Shown piece by piece: positions 1 through 9,915 of a stretch of 64,000 nucleotides of DNA (its first letter is position 1; each line of letters begins with the position of its first letter). The notes beneath the pieces were generated by a model. The model worked only from the letters and a program-made list of their open reading frames with translations, searched no databases and was not told the origin of the DNA. The stretch lies in assembly GCF_900113045.1 (NCBI RefSeq), contig NZ_FONY01000003.1, forward strand, positions 1 through 64,000, read 5' to 3'. The position numbers and the translations under genes were made by a program. The DNA is from Thermoflexibacter ruber (GTDB lineage: Bacteria > Bacteroidota > Bacteroidia > Cytophagales > Thermoflexibacteraceae).

Positions 1-2
1 TA

Positions 3-314
3 AAAGAAGAATTTGCAGAAAGAAACTTGCACTTAATCACTAAGTTAAGAGCTAATATGAAGAAAAATCAAGTATTAACAGAACCACAAGCCTATTATTT
101 AAGGCATAGAGGATTGATAGAAACTGCTTTCGATGTACTTAAAAATCAACTAAATATAGAACATTCAAGGCACAGAAGCCCTAAAAATTTTCTTATTAAT
201 TTGCTGGCAGGCTTAATTGCTTATACATTTTTGGAAAAAACACCAAACATAAAAGCATATCCACAAAAATTAGAGGACAAACAAATTGTATTTATTCAAG
301 AAAATGTAAAATAA
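3..314 (+). CDS. Transposase, C-terminal part, IS982-like (cut by window edge)
   Basis: The open frame runs in from the window edge, so only about 103 C-terminal residues are visible. The segment LRHRGLIETAFDVLKNQL followed by EHSRHRSP and NLLAGLIAYTF matches the C-terminal part of DDE transposases of the IS982 type, with the final catalytic Glu probably in RGLIETAFD. The frame continues upstream of the first possible start (TTG at 27) through residues KEEFAERN, so 27 is not the true start. The right end of the element and its inverted repeat should lie just after 314, but I could not define them without the left end. Confidence 0.75.
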   Translation, partial: KEEFAERNLHLITKLRANMKKNQVLTEPQAYYLRHRGLIETAFDVLKNQLNIEHSRHRSPKNFLINLLAGLIAYTFLEKTPNIKAYPQKLEDKQIVFIQENVK

Positions 315-315
315 T

Positions 316-438
316 TCACGTTATATTAGTAGCTGTTACTTTTGTCCAAGTAAACACCTCTGTACGGCTTCCGCAAGCATAAAGAGCAAGTAAAATGACT
401 AAACTACCAATGATAAGTAGATTATACCTAAATTTCAT
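316..438 (-). CDS. Possible tiny lipoprotein, perhaps a remnant next to the IS
   Basis: From ATG at 438 the product is 40 residues: a basic start, a hydrophobic stretch and LYAC, which is close to a lipobox (Tyr at -2 is unusual). Only 19 residues would follow the cysteine. A longer version from 504 adds 22 basic residues and weakens the signal peptide. The stop lies 2 bp from the transposase stop, so the last residues may be encoded by IS terminal sequence and the gene may be truncated. It may also be chance. Confidence 0.25.
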   Translation of the reverse strand: MKFRYNLLIIGSLVILLALYACGSRTEVFTWTKVTATNIT

Positions 439-522
439 TTTTTTAACGCTATCAAAAAATTTGTAACCAACAAAATTATTTAACTTTCGGACAAGTTTTT
501 TCAAATTAACAATCTTTACGAT

Positions 523-1548
523 ATGCTCCGCAATATTTTATTTTTTAAAATACTTATTATCAATACCATAGCTATTCCATTTTTTTTTCTTTTTTCCTGC
601 GAGCAAAAGAAAAAAAGTAGAGAAAATGAAAAGCCTATTCCCGTTGTCCTACAACCCGCCCCAGATTTTAATGCAGATTCTGCCTATTATTTTGTAGAAA
701 AACAAGTCAGTTTCGGGGCGAGAGTACCTAATACCCTTGCTCATGAAAATTGTGCGAACTTTTTGATAAGCCAATTAGAAAGCTATCATTGGCAAGTTAC
801 CCCACAACGCTTTGAAGCAGTGGCGTTTGATGGCACGGTGCTAAAATCGACCAATATCATTGCAAGTTTAAAACCTGAACTCAAAAAACGCATTTTGTTA
901 GCGGCACATTGGGATTCTCGTCCTTTTGCCGACCAAGATAGCCAAAGAAAAAACGAACCTATTTTAGGGGCAAATGACGGAGGCAGCGGTGTAGGTGTGC
1001 TTTTAGAAATTGCCAGATTACTCCAAGCAGATACAGCCAAGCTCAATATCGGAATAGATATTATCTTTTTTGATAGCGAGGATTACGGACAGAAAGAGGA
1101 TACCAAATCTACTGATTATAAGCCTGATACATGGTGCTTAGGTTCTCAATATTGGGCAAAAAATAAGCATATTCCTTCCTATATGGCTTTTTATGGGGTT
1201 CTTTTAGATATGGTCGGAGCGAAAGGAGCAAAATTTTACCAAGAAGAAAACTCTATGAAGTTTGCCCCAAGCATAGTACAAAAAATGTGGTCTATTGGGC
1301 ATCAATTGGGCTACCAAGATTATTTTATTTTTGAGTCTTGTGGAAATATTACTGATGACCACTTGTACGTCAATCAGTTAGCTAAGATTCCTATGATAGA
1401 CGTTATCCAATATCACCCTAAAAACGGTTTTGGTGAGTTTTGGCACAAACATACAGACACTATGGACATCATAGATAAGAATACACTTAAAGCAGTAGGG
1501 CAAACGTTAGTACAACTACTTTATAATGAGAACGTTCCTACACAGTAA
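523..1548 (+). CDS. M28-family lipoprotein, glutaminyl-peptide cyclotransferase-like
   Basis: 341 residues. It is an exported zinc enzyme of the M28/glutaminyl cyclase family, expected to cyclise N-terminal Gln to pyroglutamate on exported proteins, or less likely to act as an aminopeptidase. The signal peptide ends in LFSC, so Cys26 is probably lipidated and the protein sits in an envelope membrane. The metal-site residues are visible: AHWDSRP (129-133), Asp152 in GANDGGSG, Glu186 in FFDSEDYG, Asp229 in LLDMVGAKG, and Trp307-His308 in EFWHKHTDT, which fits the Trp-His pair of glutaminyl cyclases. A single active-site Glu plus FWH favours cyclase over a two-zinc peptidase. The end faces the convergent carotenoid oxygenase with a 17 bp gap. 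Confidence 0.85.
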   Translation: MLRNILFFKILIINTIAIPFFFLFSCEQKKKSRENEKPIPVVLQPAPDFNADSAYYFVEKQVSFGARVPNTLAHENCANFLISQLESYHWQVTPQRFEAVAFDGTVLKSTNIIASLKPELKKRILLAAHWDSRPFADQDSQRKNEPILGANDGGSGVGVLLEIARLLQADTAKLNIGIDIIFFDSEDYGQKEDTKSTDYKPDTWCLGSQYWAKNKHIPSYMAFYGVLLDMVGAKGAKFYQEENSMKFAPSIVQKMWSIGHQLGYQDYFIFESCGNITDDHLYVNQLAKIPMIDVIQYHPKNGFGEFWHKHTDTMDIIDKNTLKAVGQTLVQLLYNENVPTQ

Positions 1549-1565
1549 AACCAAGATGCATCTAC

Positions 1566-3749
1566 TCAAAAATGAGGATACACAAACTCATTAAAAAATG
1601 CTTGCACTTCTTTCCTTTTCTTAGGTCTAATGATGCTCTTTATCAGTTCATTATAATCATCTCTGACAGGAATATTGTACTTCGTAGAGCTTTTGCCTAA
1701 GGTTGGAATCCAAGTACAGTGAAGCGTAAAAGTAAATGCCATCTCGGGGTGTTCCAACTTGCAAATAGGTTTGCTCAAATCTTTGGCATCAAAAATCCAT
1801 ATTTGGTTGAAGTATTTGGTATTAGGTTCTTCGCCTTCGCCTATGAGCATGGTGCAAAAAATATATCCGTGCAGTTCAGGCTCTACTCCCGTAGGTACTT
1901 CTCCCTTTTTAGGCATGAATTGGATACTCCTGAGATTGTAGTTGTTAGGGAAAACATACACTTGCTTTGCTTTCATGTTGCTGGTGTCTATGTGTAGCAA
2001 GGTGTAAGGTATCTGCTTCTTTGTGAGTTCTTTAAGTTCTGAAAGCGGAATAATTCTATTGGGATAATCTGCATACAGATTGTAGATGAATTGGGAAAGC
2101 ATATCGCGGTTTAGCCCATAGGTTTGCCAAAAAATATGCTTGATGTGGGAAGTTGGGACTGTAGGGGAAATAATGTTTCTAAAGGTGTGCAAACCTACTC
2201 CCCAAGAATTTGCCCCTATCTGACTTGGATTTTGTGTATTTCCTTTTTCGCAAAAAATCGCTTGTTTAGTAATTTCTGCTTTCTCAGCATCAATTTCAAA
2301 ACGCCCAATTCGCCCAATATCCATATCTCCCAAAGCAAAAATCCCCATGTAGTCTTTGTCAATCGCTTGACCGTCAAGAGCTGATACATCGTAAGGACGC
2401 AACCACTCTGCCAAGCAAGCTGCGCTGTTATGAGCAGTATGCAACACAATCGTATGATTAGGATTTTCGTATTCCGCTGTAAAATGCACGCACTCCAAAG
2501 GAATGGGCTTGATTAATTTCTTTGCTTTTACTTTGCTTACATTTGTCTGTAAATCAGCTCTTTTTACGATGTAAACATCTGTAAAAGGCTCCATTTCTCC
2601 TGAAATTAGCTTGCGAATAATGCGGTCAATCGTGTAATTATTTGGGAAAGGGTTGTTTACTAAAATATCTATGGAAAATTTGAAAGAGGAATCAATCAGA
2701 ACGATATAGTCCCTCGTCAGGCTAATCTGGTGAATACACTGCTTTATGGCAATGGCTTTCCCATTTTCATCAAGCACTTCCCACTTGTTTAGTTTGCCTT
2801 GCTGCCCGTTCCATTCCAAAATATAAACACTGTCGTAAGTTTTTGTATTTTCATTGATATAGTTTTCTACTTCACCTAAAATCCAATTCAGAATTTTTTT
2901 CCACCAAGTAGGTTTTCCCTTGATTTCCAAGCGAATATTTTTTAAGAAATGATTGATCTTTTGTAAAGATTCTTTTCTTTCCCCATTTTCTACTTTCTCC
3001 AACAATTCCTCTAATTTATCTTCGACCTTCTGCTCATCCTCGAGCATCATCTCAAAAATTTCCATAGATGAAAGCATAGTTTGCGTGGATTTAGTAAAAT
3101 TTACCGTATAAAAAATCTTTTTTACTGGGTCAAAGACAGGGTGAGCAGTACTCTGTACCAAGGGGAAAGGGAAATTGAGCAAGGGCGGCGTAGCGGGTAG
3201 CCACTCAGTATTTCGCCCAATTGGGGTTACTACTTCCAAAGAAACAGGGTCAATCTCATAGGGTCGCCCTACATCGTAGGTCGCCACCATTCTGCTATTT
3301 GTATCTCCCTCGAAGGCAAAAGGGACTAAGGCAGTATTGAGTTCGTTTCTTGCCCCCAAAGCCAAAGAGATACGAGAAATACCCATGTTTCTGAAAAAAA
3401 AATTCTTGTATTTATTTGGGTCTGCTTGAGGATTATCTTTCTTAGTAGCAAGGTCGGCGTAATAGCAAGGCGTTTTGAGCAAGCGAGTTTTGAGTTTGAC
3501 TTTTTTTGCCTCATCAAAATCGAAGCGAAAAACGTAAGCATCTCCATTCATAATAGGGCTAGCATATTCCCTATTGAAGCTTCCATCTTTATTTTTCTCA
3601 GGGAAAGGTAAACCATTTGAATTGACGCTTCCACAAGGCGAATTGACAAAAACATGACCATAAATGTCCTCAGGAATTGCACCCTCTACTACTTTCAACT
3701 CTACATCCAATTCCTTCCTACTTGCGTACATGACAGGGCGATTCATCAT
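1566..3749 (-). CDS. Carotenoid oxygenase (RPE65/CCD family)
   Basis: 727 residues from ATG 3749. The reading frame extends to a TTG at 3788, but the doublet ATG at 3749/3746 is the better start. The family cleaves carotenoid or stilbene double bonds at a non-haem Fe(II) held by four His. They are visible at about His203 (STAHPVFD), His340 (CIHQISL), His437 or 440 (VLHTAHNS) and His677 (FTLHCTWIP). The protein is longer than typical bacterial members (about 480-500). Much of the excess is a charged, probably helical insert at about 232-297 between the first and second iron ligands. Substrate is unknown. A -7 box (TATCTTTG, minus strand) lies at 3883-3876. No retinal or rhodopsin genes are visible; the P450 at 20.3 kb is distant. 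Confidence 0.85.
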   Translation of the reverse strand: MMNRPVMYASRKELDVELKVVEGAIPEDIYGHVFVNSPCGSVNSNGLPFPEKNKDGSFNREYASPIMNGDAYVFRFDFDEAKKVKLKTRLLKTPCYYADLATKKDNPQADPNKYKNFFFRNMGISRISLALGARNELNTALVPFAFEGDTNSRMVATYDVGRPYEIDPVSLEVVTPIGRNTEWLPATPPLLNFPFPLVQSTAHPVFDPVKKIFYTVNFTKSTQTMLSSMEIFEMMLEDEQKVEDKLEELLEKVENGERKESLQKINHFLKNIRLEIKGKPTWWKKILNWILGEVENYINENTKTYDSVYILEWNGQQGKLNKWEVLDENGKAIAIKQCIHQISLTRDYIVLIDSSFKFSIDILVNNPFPNNYTIDRIIRKLISGEMEPFTDVYIVKRADLQTNVSKVKAKKLIKPIPLECVHFTAEYENPNHTIVLHTAHNSAACLAEWLRPYDVSALDGQAIDKDYMGIFALGDMDIGRIGRFEIDAEKAEITKQAIFCEKGNTQNPSQIGANSWGVGLHTFRNIISPTVPTSHIKHIFWQTYGLNRDMLSQFIYNLYADYPNRIIPLSELKELTKKQIPYTLLHIDTSNMKAKQVYVFPNNYNLRSIQFMPKKGEVPTGVEPELHGYIFCTMLIGEGEEPNTKYFNQIWIFDAKDLSKPICKLEHPEMAFTFTLHCTWIPTLGKSSTKYNIPVRDDYNELIKSIIRPKKRKEVQAFFNEFVYPHF

Positions 3750-3875
3750 TGTCTTTAGTGTTTTGAGTTTAGTAGGCGAAAGTAACAAGAATTTTAGAGA
3801 AAGCTGAAAATATACCTAATAAAAGTTGTGATTCTCCTATTTTTTTATGCCTAACTTTGTGAAGTTTAGTTAGTT

Positions 3876-3883
3876 CAAAGATA
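3876..3883 (-). promoter_or_regulatory. Bacteroidota -7 box for the carotenoid oxygenase
   Basis: TATCTTTG on the minus strand matches the phylum consensus TAnnTTTG. It would start a transcript near 3870, about 120 nt before ATG 3749. No clear -33 TTTG is seen. Confidence 0.4.
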
Positions 3884-3928
3884 ACTATCCTCCGAAAATG
3901 TGCTATTAGGGTAAAAGATATGTGGAAT

Positions 3929-4282
3929 TATACTCAAAATAAAATGATTTTTCAATCCCTTTCTCTTGCTGAGAAAGGAACTTTGGTTCTCTGACACTTT
4001 TGGTGGAGTTAGCCAATGAACAATACTACATCTAACTTTAAGCCCGTAGGGCTGTCATCTTGGTAGAAAAGAATAAGCCCAACCCACCTACAGCATCGCC
4101 GTAGGCGTGAAATATGCCACCGTTACGCGGTTTTATTCATTATTTTCTACAAAAATAGCACACCTACGGTATTAGTCAAGGGCAGATGAAAGTCCATTGC
4201 TTACATAAGTTTTACACAGAAAGTGTCAGAGAACAGGGACGTTGGAGTAAAGAAAATTTTAAAAACACTTTGGATTGAGTAT
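3929..4282. mobile_element. MITE-like element, copy 1, with nested terminal inverted repeats
   Basis: Outer arms TATACTCAA (3929-3937) and TTGAGTATA (4274-4282) enclose inner perfect 15-bp arms GTTCTCTGACACTTT (3986-4000) and AAAGTGTCAGAGAAC (4220-4234). The core holds small palindromes such as AGCCC-gta-GGGCT and ends in ACACCTACGGT. A second copy in the same orientation lies at about 26108-26440, with high identity in both arms and core. There is no coding capacity. The element fills the space upstream of the lipoprotein at 4311 and could supply its promoter region. Confidence 0.7.
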
Positions 4283-4310
4283 AACAAATAATTTTAAAAA
4301 GTTAAAATCT

Positions 4311-4838
4311 ATGAGAAATCAGTATTTTTTCTTGCTTTGTTTGTTGCTTTTAGCTTGCCAAGAAAATAATAATCAACAATTACCGAACATTGTGCTTAGT
4401 CCTAATTCGTCTTACGTATCGCCAGAAGGAAACTTTGAAATATTTTTTCCTCATAAACCGCTCATTTCTTCTTTGGAAGGGCAGGTGCAGGGACAGAAAG
4501 TTATCAATTATGTTTTTGTATATGATAGTGGGAAAGAAAAATATGCAGTAAACTATGCCGACTACCCAGACAGTTTAAATATTGATTTAGAGGAAATTAA
4601 GCAGAAGGGTTTGCAAAGCATGGGAGAGGTCATCATGAAGGAAGAGAAGCAGGTAAGTTTAGGAAAATATCAAGGTTTGCAGTATCAAGCCCAAGTCAAA
4701 AATGGCATCGCCAAAGCAAGTGTGGCAGGGAAGATTTACTTGGCAGGACATCGCGTTTATCATATTTCTGTTTTTACTAACAAAGAATTGCCTGAAAACA
4801 CCCAAACCTTTTTAGATTCTTTTGTTATCACTAAGTAA
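4311..4838 (+). CDS. Hypothetical lipoprotein
   Basis: 175 residues from ATG 4311. An upstream TTG at 4275 lies inside the inverted-repeat arm and would spoil the signal peptide, so I reject it. The N-terminus MRNQYFFLLCLLLLACQ is a clear lipoprotein signal with lipobox LLAC, so Cys18 is probably lipidated. The mature part contains EGNFEIFFPHKP near the start, a mixed strand/helix region with YAVNYADYPDS, and FLDSFVITK at the end, resembling small exported proteins with one alpha-beta domain. I do not recognise a named family and give no function. hldE follows after 48 bp on the same strand and may be co-transcribed. Confidence 0.75.
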   Translation: MRNQYFFLLCLLLLACQENNNQQLPNIVLSPNSSYVSPEGNFEIFFPHKPLISSLEGQVQGQKVINYVFVYDSGKEKYAVNYADYPDSLNIDLEEIKQKGLQSMGEVIMKEEKQVSLGKYQGLQYQAQVKNGIAKASVAGKIYLAGHRVYHISVFTNKELPENTQTFLDSFVITK

Positions 4839-4886
4839 AATAGCTAAGTTTGCAGTTTGAAATTAGCACAGCTATTTTATTTACTG

Positions 4887-6323
4887 ATGAAGATAAATTT
4901 TAAGCACCCACACCCACAAATTTTAGTGGTAGGGGATTTGATGATAGACCATTACCTTTGGGGGAGTTGTAGCCGAATTTCGCCTGAAGCTCCTGTTCAA
5001 GTAATTGATATTCAAAGAGAAACTACTGTGCTTGGAGGTGCGGGAAATGTGGTAAACAATCTACTGACTTTTGGCGCAAAAGTTGAAGTGGGGGGGGTAG
5101 TAGGCAAGGACGAAGCAGGGCAGGAGTTAGTTCAAATGCTCCAAAATGCAGGAGCAGGCACTTCGCTTTTGCAAGTACAAGAAGGGAGAAAAACAAGCAA
5201 AAAAAGTAGAATCATTGCCGCTAACCAGCAAGTAGTTCGCTATGACAAGGAGTCCAAAGACAGTATCAGCAAGGAAAGCGAACAGAAACTGCTCTCAGGA
5301 ATAGAAAAAAACATTCACCAATACCAACTTATTATTCTTTCTGATTATAACAAAGGAGTGCTTACACCTACACTCACTCAGGCAATCATTAAGATAGCTA
5401 ATCTAAACAATATCAAAGTATTAATAGACCCAAAAGGCTCGGATTATAGCAAATATACGGGTGCTTTTCTCCTTACGCCAAATAAAAAGGAAGCAAGTAC
5501 AGCCACCAGCATTGAGATAAAAGACGAGCATACTTTGCAGGAGGCAGGATTTTTACTGAAAAAAAATTATCAACTTACCTATTCAGTCATTACTCTTTCA
5601 GAGGAAGGCATTGCATTTTTTGATGAGAAGGAAATGCACAAAATTCCTACCAAAGCAAAAGCCGTCTATGACGTTACAGGGGCAGGAGATACAGTATTGG
5701 CAAGTTTAGGCTTTGCTATAGCCAACGATTGGGACATGATTGAGGCTTGTAATTTTGCCAACTATGCCGCTGCCGTAGTGATTAGCAAGGTAGGAAGTGC
5801 TACGGCTACTCTGAGCGAAATAGAGGAGTACATTGCTTCGTATATTCCTGATTTTAACAGCGATACAGCTATTAAAACCAGAGAGGAAATAGCAGAAATT
5901 AGCAAAGACTTGCGAAAAAGAAATAAGAAAATTGTCTTTACTAATGGTTGCTTTGACGTGTTACACTTAGGTCATGTCAAATACTTAGAAAAAGCGAAAA
6001 GTTTTGGTGATGTCCTCATCGTTGGGGTAAATGCTGATGCCTCAGTGAAGCGATTGAAGGGAGAAGAAAGACCTATCAACCCCGAATACGACAGAGCATA
6101 TCTCTTGGCTTCGCTAAATGTGGTGGACTATGTGGTTGTTTTTGAGGAAGATACTCCTTATAATCTCATTGAAGCAATCAGCCCAGAAATCTTGGTCAAA
6201 GGCGGAGATTATGAAGGAAAGGAAGTCGTAGGGAGCAACTTGGTCAAAGAAGTCAAGTTAGTAACTTTTGTAGAAGGAAAAAGCACAACAAACATCATCA
6301 AGAAAATTAAAACCAAAGCATGA
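4887..6323 (+). CDS. hldE: Bifunctional heptose-7-phosphate kinase / heptose-1-phosphate adenylyltransferase
   Basis: 478 residues from ATG 4887, the usual HldE length. A TTG at 4857 would add ten hydrophobic residues and is less likely. The N-terminal half is a PfkB/ribokinase kinase: GGAGNVVNN at 50-58 and VTGAGDT with catalytic Asp268. The C-terminal half is a nucleotidyltransferase: [13 protein letters not shown] with the HxGH histidines 360 and 363, and late GKSTT. It phosphorylates D-glycero-D-manno-heptose 7-phosphate at C1 and then adenylylates it, on the route to ADP-heptose for LPS. Its TGA overlaps the gmhA ATG by 4 bp (ATGA), so the two steps flanking GmhB are translationally coupled. 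gmhB and hldD are not in this window. Confidence 0.95.
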   Translation: MKINFKHPHPQILVVGDLMIDHYLWGSCSRISPEAPVQVIDIQRETTVLGGAGNVVNNLLTFGAKVEVGGVVGKDEAGQELVQMLQNAGAGTSLLQVQEGRKTSKKSRIIAANQQVVRYDKESKDSISKESEQKLLSGIEKNIHQYQLIILSDYNKGVLTPTLTQAIIKIANLNNIKVLIDPKGSDYSKYTGAFLLTPNKKEASTATSIEIKDEHTLQEAGFLLKKNYQLTYSVITLSEEGIAFFDEKEMHKIPTKAKAVYDVTGAGDTVLASLGFAIANDWDMIEACNFANYAAAVVISKVGSATATLSEIEEYIASYIPDFNSDTAIKTREEIAEISKDLRKRNKKIVFTNGCFDVLHLGHVKYLEKAKSFGDVLIVGVNADASVKRLKGEERPINPEYDRAYLLASLNVVDYVVVFEEDTPYNLIEAISPEILVKGGDYEGKEVVGSNLVKEVKLVTFVEGKSTTNIIKKIKTKA

Positions 6324-6883
6324 AAACAATGATTTTGACTGAGTTACAGGCTCATAAAGCGGTAATTCAAAAAGTAATAGATACCCTCCAAGAGGATATT
6401 TTGAAAGCCTCAGAGATGCTCGTAGAAACGCTTAAACGAGGAAATAAAATTCTTCTTTTTGGCAATGGAGGGAGCGCAGGAGATGCCCAACACATTGCCG
6501 CAGAGCTAACAGGACGCTACAAAACAGAACGCAGAGGACTTCCTGCCATCGCACTTACTACTGACACCTCTGCACTGACAGCCATTGGGAATGACTATGG
6601 TTTTCAGAGAGTTTTTGATAGACAAGTAGAAGCGTTGGCGGTCAAAGGAGATTTGTTAGTAGGCATTTCTACGAGTGGGAATAGCCCTAACGTGATAAAT
6701 GCACTAAAACTTGGGAAAGAAATAGGGTGTATGACTTTGGGATTGAGCGGAAGAGGGGGAGGAAAAATGACAGAATTTTGCGACTTGAACCTTATTGTGC
6801 CTTCGGAAGATACGCCTCGTATCCAAGAAATGCACATTTTGATTGGGCATATTGTTTGCCAAGCGGTAGATGATGCTATTTAG
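6320..6883 (+). CDS. gmhA: Sedoheptulose-7-phosphate isomerase
   Basis: 187 residues with one SIS domain. [16 protein letters not shown] at 48-63 carries the phosphate loop and residues corresponding to the zinc/catalytic site (His58, Glu62). STSGNSPN at 118-125 is the second SIS signature, and [10 protein letters not shown] contains the late catalytic His172. It converts sedoheptulose 7-phosphate to D-glycero-D-manno-heptose 7-phosphate, the substrate of the kinase encoded just upstream. An alternative ATG three codons in (6329) is possible. A perfect palindromic terminator follows directly after the stop codon. Confidence 0.93.
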   Translation: MKTMILTELQAHKAVIQKVIDTLQEDILKASEMLVETLKRGNKILLFGNGGSAGDAQHIAAELTGRYKTERRGLPAIALTTDTSALTAIGNDYGFQRVFDRQVEALAVKGDLLVGISTSGNSPNVINALKLGKEIGCMTLGLSGRGGGKMTEFCDLNLIVPSEDTPRIQEMHILIGHIVCQAVDDAI

Positions 6884-6914
6884 ACCTTATAAGGTTTTCA
6901 AAACCTTATAAGGT
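6884..6914. terminator. Bidirectional hairpin terminator between gmhA and the histone-like gene
   Basis: A perfect 15-bp inverted repeat, ACCTTATAAGGTTTT and its complement, is separated by one base. The TTTT on each arm gives a U-run for transcripts from both sides. The flanking genes converge here. Confidence 0.75.
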
Positions 6915-6924
6915 TACTAATTAG

Positions 6925-7119
6925 TTACTTTTTTGTAGCTTCTTGTTCATTTTTAATGTCCTGAACATTTTTGCGAATGTCTTGTGCTAAATTCTTCAAG
7001 TCCAACATGCCCTTACGGATACGAGTACCAGCAGCCTTATTTCCCTGTTCGTAGAACTTCTTGAAATCAGCCTCTAAAGACATTACTAAATCTTTGATTT
7101 CATTGAATCTGTTTGCCAT
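6925..7119 (-). CDS. Histone H1-like protein, Hc1 family
   Basis: 64 residues, basic, wholly helical by composition. FNEIKDLVMSLEADFKKFYE followed by QGNKAAGTRIRKGMLDLKNL is typical of the short Bacteroidota members of the chlamydial Hc1 family. Such proteins bind DNA without sequence preference and help to compact the nucleoid. The GNKAAGTRIRK segment is the most conserved part. The tail is not the long Lys/Ala repeat of chlamydial Hc1, so this is the short architectural form. It is a single gene converging on gmhA across a shared terminator. Confidence 0.85.
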   Translation of the reverse strand: MANRFNEIKDLVMSLEADFKKFYEQGNKAAGTRIRKGMLDLKNLAQDIRKNVQDIKNEQEATKK

Positions 7120-7420
7120 AATGATTAATACCTAATGTTTTAAAATTGATTAAATGTAAATTTCTTTAAGACGTAGATTAGTGTTGTTACCTAAATTCAT
7201 TGGCAATTAATAACAAATTCGCTAATAATCCAAAAAAAAACGCTTTATTAATGCTGTTTACTGCTTTTTTTCCATTTGGCAGGATACTTTGTAGTGAATT
7301 ATAACAAAATTTTACTGATACTGCTTCCCAATCAAAGAAACTCTCACTAATTTTGAGCAAAGCACAATTTATTGCTGAGTAAAGTTTTTACCGAGTTTAT
7401 AGATTCCAGACTGATATACT
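7120..7420. other. Intergenic region between divergent histone-like and mutase genes
   Basis: About 300 bp of AT-rich sequence between divergent starts. I see one -7 box for the mutase (TAATTTTG, 7348-7355) and no ORF, repeat or stable hairpin. Confidence 0.5.
7348..7355 (+). promoter_or_regulatory. -7 box upstream of methylmalonyl-CoA mutase
   Basis: TAATTTTG fits TAnnTTTG. It would give a leader of about 60 nt before ATG 7421. No good -33 element at the usual spacing. Confidence 0.4.
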
Positions 7421-9553
7421 ATGTTTTCTCATATAACCTTTTCCGAAATACGACAACGTATTCAAAACCAATCTTTTACAGAAATAGAACAAAAAGATGC
7501 TTGGACTACTGCCGAGAAAATCAAGGTCAAGCCCTTGCTAAACAAAAAAGATATTCAAGGCGCTGAACATTTAAAATTTACCGCAGGAGTGCCACCCTAC
7601 TTGCGGGGTCCTTACGCTACTATGTACGTCCAACGCCCTTGGACGATTCGCCAATATGCAGGTTTTTCTACGGCTGCGGAATCTAATGCCTTCTATCGCA
7701 GAAACTTAGCCTCAGGGCAGATGGGGCTTTCTGTGGCTTTTGACTTAGCAACCCATAGGGGTTACGACTCCGACCACCCCAGAGTAGTGGGAGATGTGGG
7801 CAAGGCAGGAGTAGCTATTGATTCTGTTTTAGATATGAAAATCCTTTTTGACCAGATTCCTCTGGACAAAATGTCAGTTTCTATGACTATGAATGGCGCA
7901 GTGATTCCTGTCATGGCTTTTTATATCGTCGCTGCGGAAGAACAGGGCGTAAAACCTGAACAGCTAAGCGGCACAATCCAAAATGACATTTTAAAAGAAT
8001 TCATGGTTCGCAATACCTATATCTATCCTCCCAAGCCAAGTATGCGAATTGTGGCAGATATTTTTGCTTATACTGCGGAAAAGATGCCTAAGTTTAACTC
8101 CATCAGTATCAGTGGCTACCACATGCACGAGGCGGGTGCTACCGCAGAAATAGAGTTGGCTTATACGCTGGCTGACGGTCTGGAATACTTGAAAACGGGG
8201 TTAGAGGCTGGATTGGATATTGATGATTTTGCCCCTCGCTTGTCTTTCTTTTGGGGGATTGGCATGAATCATTTTATGGAAATTGCCAAAATGCGTGCAG
8301 GTCGCTTGCTTTGGGCAAAAATAGTTAATCAATTTAACCCCAAAAATCCTAAGTCAATGGCTCTGCGAACACATTGCCAAACTTCGGGTTGGAGTTTGAC
8401 AGAGCAAGACCCCTTCAACAATGTAGCTCGTACTTGCATAGAAGCTATGGCAGCAGCTTTGGGAGGAACGCAGTCTTTGCACACCAATTCGCTTGATGAG
8501 GCGATTGCTCTTCCTACGGATTTTTCTGCCAGAATTGCCCGCAATACCCAACTTTTCCTTCAAAAGCAAACCCAAATCACCAAAGCCATAGACCCTTGGG
8601 GAGGCTCGTATTATGTGGAATATCTCACTGATAATCTGGTGAAAAAGGCTTGGAAGCTCATCAAAGAAGTGGAAGAATTGGGGGGTATGACGAAAGCAAT
8701 AGAAACAGGCTTGCCCAAAATGCGGATAGAGGAAGCGGCGGCAAGGAAGCAAGCAAGAATTGATGCTGGCAAAGATACGATTGTAGGCGTGAACAAATAC
8801 CAAACAGAAGAAGAAACGAAAATAGACCTCTTGGAAGTGGACAATACCGCAGTGCGAAATGCTCAAATTGCTCGTTTAGAACAGCTTAGGAGGGAAAGAA
8901 ATCAAGAAGAAGTAAAAAAAGCCTTGGACGAATTGACCAAATGTGCAGAAACAGGAGAAGGCAATCTGCTCGAGTTGGCAGTGAAAGCGGCAAGAATAAG
9001 AGCGAGTTTAGGAGAAATTTCTACTGCAATGGAAAAAGTTTTTGGCAGACATCAGGCAGTTATCAAATCTATCTCAGGTGTTTATATGAGTGAAGTAACT
9101 GAAAACGAAGAATTTAAAAAAGCAAAAGAACTTTCTGATAAGTTTGCAGAAATGGAGGGACGCAGACCGCGTATCCTCATCGCCAAAATGGGGCAGGACG
9201 GACACGACAGAGGGGCAAAAGTGATAGCAACGAGTTTTGCCGATTTAGGCTTTGATGTGGACATTGGTTCACTTTTCCAAACTCCCCAAGAAGTTGCCTA
9301 TCAAGCCGCAGAAAATGATGTACATATCATTGGGGCTTCCAGCCTTGCCGCAGGGCATAAAACTCTGATTCCCCAACTGATAGAAGAACTAAAAAAAATA
9401 GGCAGGGAAGACATCATGGTAATAGCTGGCGGAGTGATTCCCCCTAAAGACTATGATTTCCTTTATCAAGCAGGGGTAAGTGGTATTTTTGGACCTGGTA
9501 CAGTAATTCCTGTGGCAGCACAGGAAATTTTGAGAAAATTGATGCAAAATTAA
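7421..9553 (+). CDS. scpA: Methylmalonyl-CoA mutase, large catalytic subunit
   Basis: 710 residues, full length for the catalytic chain. The N-terminal TIM barrel includes [20 protein letters not shown] (60-80) and the substrate-contact region [13 protein letters not shown]. The C-terminal B12 domain has the base-off/His-on motif DGHDRG with cobalt-ligand His595, followed by [12 protein letters not shown]. The enzyme interconverts (R)-methylmalonyl-CoA and succinyl-CoA using adenosylcobalamin, in propionate and odd-chain or branched-chain catabolism. The small subunit, epimerase and the GTPase chaperone MeaB are not adjacent. Either they are elsewhere or the protein works as a homodimer like E. 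coli Sbm/ScpA. The stop overlaps the convergent downstream gene by 4 bp. Confidence 0.95.
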   Translation: MFSHITFSEIRQRIQNQSFTEIEQKDAWTTAEKIKVKPLLNKKDIQGAEHLKFTAGVPPYLRGPYATMYVQRPWTIRQYAGFSTAAESNAFYRRNLASGQMGLSVAFDLATHRGYDSDHPRVVGDVGKAGVAIDSVLDMKILFDQIPLDKMSVSMTMNGAVIPVMAFYIVAAEEQGVKPEQLSGTIQNDILKEFMVRNTYIYPPKPSMRIVADIFAYTAEKMPKFNSISISGYHMHEAGATAEIELAYTLADGLEYLKTGLEAGLDIDDFAPRLSFFWGIGMNHFMEIAKMRAGRLLWAKIVNQFNPKNPKSMALRTHCQTSGWSLTEQDPFNNVARTCIEAMAAALGGTQSLHTNSLDEAIALPTDFSARIARNTQLFLQKQTQITKAIDPWGGSYYVEYLTDNLVKKAWKLIKEVEELGGMTKAIETGLPKMRIEEAAARKQARIDAGKDTIVGVNKYQTEEETKIDLLEVDNTAVRNAQIARLEQLRRERNQEEVKKALDELTKCAETGEGNLLELAVKAARIRASLGEISTAMEKVFGRHQAVIKSISGVYMSEVTENEEFKKAKELSDKFAEMEGRRPRILIAKMGQDGHDRGAKVIATSFADLGFDVDIGSLFQTPQEVAYQAAENDVHIIGASSLAAGHKTLIPQLIEELKKIGREDIMVIAGGVIPPKDYDFLYQAGVSGIFGPGTVIPVAAQEILRKLMQN

Positions 9554-9915
9554 ATTTTTTCTTTTGGTGAAAGCCGAAGAATCTCAGGAAGTTCTATCTT
9601 CCTTATTTCTAAGGATTTAGATAGTTTTTCAAACAATAGTGCTTGACTTTCTTTGCTCAAAGAAGATAAGGGGATAAGCATAGACTTAAAAATATCTGCC
9701 TTTAATTCCAAAGCATTGCCAAAGTCGTGGTATTTGATTTTATCAATATCTTTGAATTTAAGAGTGCCGATGGAAGAGTTATTTACCAAAGTAATTTCTT
9801 CCTCAGTCAGAATAACTCTATGCGGCGAATAAAACTTTTGCAAGAAAATACGGGCTAACTCTACTAAAAAAATTAAAATCCATAGAATATGATTAAAAAA
9901 CTTAGGGTTAGGCAT
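9550..9915 (-). CDS. Small membrane-anchored protein of unknown function
   Basis: 121 residues from ATG 9915; the TTG at 9930 is less likely. One N-terminal membrane helix (about 10-28, [16 protein letters not shown]) is followed by a basic turn and about 85 soluble residues. [25 protein letters not shown] looks like the strand pattern of a PH-like domain of bacterial membrane proteins. I would not name a family. The start overlaps the stop of the upstream membrane-protein gene by 8 bp, so the two are an operon pair. The 3' end overlaps the mutase stop by 4 bp in tail-to-tail orientation. Confidence 0.65.
   Translation of the reverse strand: MPNPKFFNHILWILIFLVELARIFLQKFYSPHRVILTEEEITLVNNSSIGTLKFKDIDKIKYHDFGNALELKADIFKSMLIPLSSLSKESQALLFEKLSKSLEIRKIELPEILRLSPKEKI

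Noticed and set aside
4275-4310. TTG start at 4275 for the lipoprotein gene
   Set aside because: It lies within the inverted-repeat arm and adds 12 polar residues before a perfect lipoprotein signal beginning at ATG 4311.
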